NCBI GenBank assembly: GCA_902805985.1 | Contig: CADCUW010000240.1 | Coordinates: forward strand, 1-6,289 | DNA length: 6,289 bases | From: an uncultured Rubrobacteraceae bacterium | GTDB lineage: Bacteria; Actinomycetota; Rubrobacteria; Rubrobacterales; Rubrobacteraceae | Direction of reading: 5' to 3' | Part shown: positions 5,085 to 6,289 of the stretch, in pieces | Layout of the letters: every line of letters begins with the position of its first letter | Position numbering within the stretch: position 1 is the stretch's first letter | Notes under the pieces: model-generated | Seen by the model: only the letters and a program-made list of their open reading frames with translations | Database searches by the model: none | Told to the model about the DNA's origin: nothing | Program-made: the position numbers and the translations under genes

Positions 5085-5852
5085 TTGAGGCTTAGCGGAC
5101 GAGTGGCGGTCGTGACGGGTGCGGCGCGGGGCATCGGGGCGGCCGAGGCGATACGGCTGGCGCAGGAGGGTGCCAACGTGGCGGTGCTCGACCTTTCGGC
5201 CGAGGCCTGTCGGGAGACGGTTGAGGCCGTCGAGGCGGCGGGTACCGAGGCCATCGCGATCGCGTGCGACGTATCGAGCGAGCAGCAGGTCGGGAAGGCG
5301 TTCGAGGAGATCCACAACCGCTTCGGGCGGGTGGACATCCTGGTCAACAACGCGGGGCTCCTCAGGGACAACCTCTCGTTCAAGATGAGTGAGGACGACT
5401 GGGACAAGGTGCTCGACGTGCACCTCAAGGGCAGCTTCCTGTGCTCCAGGGCCGCGCAGAAGTACATGGTCGAGCAGGAGTACGGCAAGATCGTGATGAC
5501 CAGCTCCATCGTGGCGCTTGGCAACAAGGGCCAGGCCAACTACTCGGCGGCCAAGGCGGGGCTCCAGGCGCTCGCCAGGACGCTCGCGCTCGAGCTCGGG
5601 CGGTTCAACGTGACCGTCAACGCCATCGCTCCCGGTTGGATCGAGACCGAGATGACCAAGGAGGCCGCCGAGCGCGTCGGCATGACCATGGACGACATGA
5701 AGGAGCGGTTCGCCAAGAACATCCCGCTCAAGCGCTTCGGCCGGGTCGAGGACATCGCCAACGTGGTCGCCTTCCTCGTCTCCGACGACGCCTCCTACAT
5801 CAGCGGCGAGACGATCTACGTCGCCGGCGGGCCTTCGAGCTCGGTGATCTAG
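5085..5852 (+). CDS. SDR-family oxidoreductase (FabG-like), probably NAD-dependent
   Basis: A 255-residue classical short-chain dehydrogenase, cytoplasmic, substrate not determined. Seen: TGAARGIG (11-18), NNAG (88-91), catalytic Ser140, Tyr153 and Lys157 (YSAAK), PGWIETEM, and the C-terminal YISGETIYVAGG. Asp36 at the end of beta2 (VAVLDLS) is the classical mark of NAD(H) preference, unlike the phaB-like SDR. The tetrad Asn position is His113 (DVHLKGSF), a variant I know from some SDRs including the dehydrogenase domain of peroxisomal MFE-2. A hydroxyacyl-CoA or other 3-hydroxy substrate is therefore possible but unproven. A short insertion (ERVGMTMDDMKERF) sits in the substrate loop. The start is TTG 5085, supported by GGAGAGG 6 nt upstream; no ATG fits. 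It appears monocistronic: its own promoter lies upstream and a hairpin terminator follows. Database labels would probably read 3-oxoacyl-ACP reductase FabG, which I regard as generic. Confidence 0.88.
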   Translation: MRLSGRVAVVTGAARGIGAAEAIRLAQEGANVAVLDLSAEACRETVEAVEAAGTEAIAIACDVSSEQQVGKAFEEIHNRFGRVDILVNNAGLLRDNLSFKMSEDDWDKVLDVHLKGSFLCSRAAQKYMVEQEYGKIVMTSSIVALGNKGQANYSAAKAGLQALARTLALELGRFNVTVNAIAPGWIETEMTKEAAERVGMTMDDMKERFAKNIPLKRFGRVEDIANVVAFLVSDDASYISGETIYVAGGPSSSVI

Positions 5853-5898
5853 AGGTTTTGAGGTTCTAGGCCTTGGGTTTTAAGGCTTTATGTACGCG

Positions 5899-5919
5899 GG
5901 GCGGGGATCTCCCCCGCCC
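5899..5919 (+). terminator. GC-rich hairpin terminator after the second SDR
   Basis: GGGCGGGG (5899-5906), a 5-nt loop, and CCCCGCCC (5912-5919) form an 8-bp perfect stem 46 bp after the SDR stop. It is followed on the plus strand by the pyrimidine-rich TTCGCGTTCTCTC. As the next gene converges from the right, the element may serve both directions. Confidence 0.65.
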
Positions 5920-6004
5920 TTCGCGTTCTCTCAGATGATCCGGTGAAGCCCGGTACGGCCCCTTGGATCCGTCCCTGGCGACCCGATACCTAAAATCTCA
6001 AAGC

Positions 6005-6289
6005 TTATGGCCTGAGCACCAGCTTTCCGGTGGTCTTCCTACCTTCCAGGTCCGCGTGGGCCTCGGCGGCCTTCTCTAACGGGTACTCCCTGCCGATGGT
6101 CAGCTTGAGGTCGCCCGATGCTATCCAGCCGAGGACCTCTTCCAGGCTCGGGATGAGGAGGTCCGGGCGCTGCGTGATCGGGACGAGCCAGAAGCCCACG
6201 ACGGATTGGCAGCCGTTCATGAGCGCTCCGGGCACGAGGTGGCCCCGGTCGCCGCTGGCGGCGCCGAAGACGACCATCCGGCCAAAGGT
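6005..6289 (-). CDS. Zinc-less quinone oxidoreductase-type MDR protein, C-terminal part only
   Basis: The last 95 residues of a medium-chain dehydrogenase/reductase; the gene continues beyond the right edge, so the true start is not visible. Members reduce quinones or other alpha,beta-unsaturated carbonyls with NADPH. Seen: the end of the Rossmann domain (GRMVVFGAASG) and the family's C-terminal hallmark EYPLEKAAEAHADLEGRKTTGKLVLRP, read here in two pieces as EYPLEKAAEAHADLEGR and KTTGKLVLRP. A hydrophobic stretch (SVVGFWLVPI) and an LEEVLGWIASGDLK segment precede the hallmark. The ATG at 6277 lies inside the fold (TFGRM-VVFG) and is not the start. The gene converges with the second SDR. Exact substrate and any link to its neighbours cannot be judged from this fragment. 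Confidence 0.85.
   Translation of the reverse strand, partial: TFGRMVVFGAASGDRGHLVPGALMNGCQSVVGFWLVPITQRPDLLIPSLEEVLGWIASGDLKLTIGREYPLEKAAEAHADLEGRKTTGKLVLRP

Noticed and set aside
5441..5869. Arg/Gly-rich frames overlapping the second SDR (also 5016-5539 on the minus strand)
   Set aside because: They are out-of-frame readings of a clear SDR gene; the compositions are typical of GC-rich shadows.
5853..5890. Repeated GGTTTTGAGGTTCTAGG-like words after the second SDR
   Set aside because: They are short, imperfect and T/G-rich; I see no unit regular enough to call a repeat or attachment site.

Overview
The window reads as high-GC actinobacterial DNA. GC-rich coding sequence, GTG/TTG starts, frequent ATA (Ile) and AGG (Arg) codons, and the style of the subtilase and SDR proteins all suggest Rubrobacter or a close relative. 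This placement is inference from protein and codon style; there is no rRNA or other marker gene here.

Left part (1-2335) looks like a polyhydroxyalkanoate (PHA) granule module. On the minus strand are a frameshifted, window-truncated phasin-like gene (1-318), an intact phasin-like gene (441-776) and a PadR-family regulator resembling the PHB-responsive repressor PhaQ (812-1222). Divergent on the plus strand is an acetoacetyl-CoA reductase/FabG-type SDR, probable phaB (1443-2192). The 220-bp divergent region holds a good sigma-A-type promoter for phaQ and two inverted repeats with identical half-sites (TATGT...ACATA), one over the phaQ -10 and one upstream of phaB. They are obvious candidate PhaQ operators. 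The order phaP-phaQ | phaB is that of the Bacillus megaterium cluster, but phaR and phaC are missing here.

Middle part (2336-4768, minus) encodes one large secreted subtilisin-like (S8) peptidase. It has a signal peptide, an I9-like propeptide and a C-terminal Ig-like domain. An insert of about 235 residues, containing an amidotransferase-like fold, separates the oxyanion Asn from the catalytic Ser. It converges with phaB onto a 36-bp perfect palindrome.

Right part (4769-6289) starts with an intergenic region of about 315 bp carrying a strong plus-strand promoter and a leader hairpin. Next come a second SDR oxidoreductase (5085-5852), probably NAD-dependent, a GC-rich hairpin terminator, and the C-terminal end of a convergent zinc-less quinone oxidoreductase-type gene that runs out of the window.

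Functional picture: PhaB would supply (R)-3-hydroxybutyryl-CoA with NADPH, phasins coat the granules, and PhaQ would tie phasin (and perhaps phaB) expression to granule load. The peptidase, second SDR and quinone reductase have no evident link to that module. No tRNA, rRNA, CRISPR array, transposon or origin was seen.
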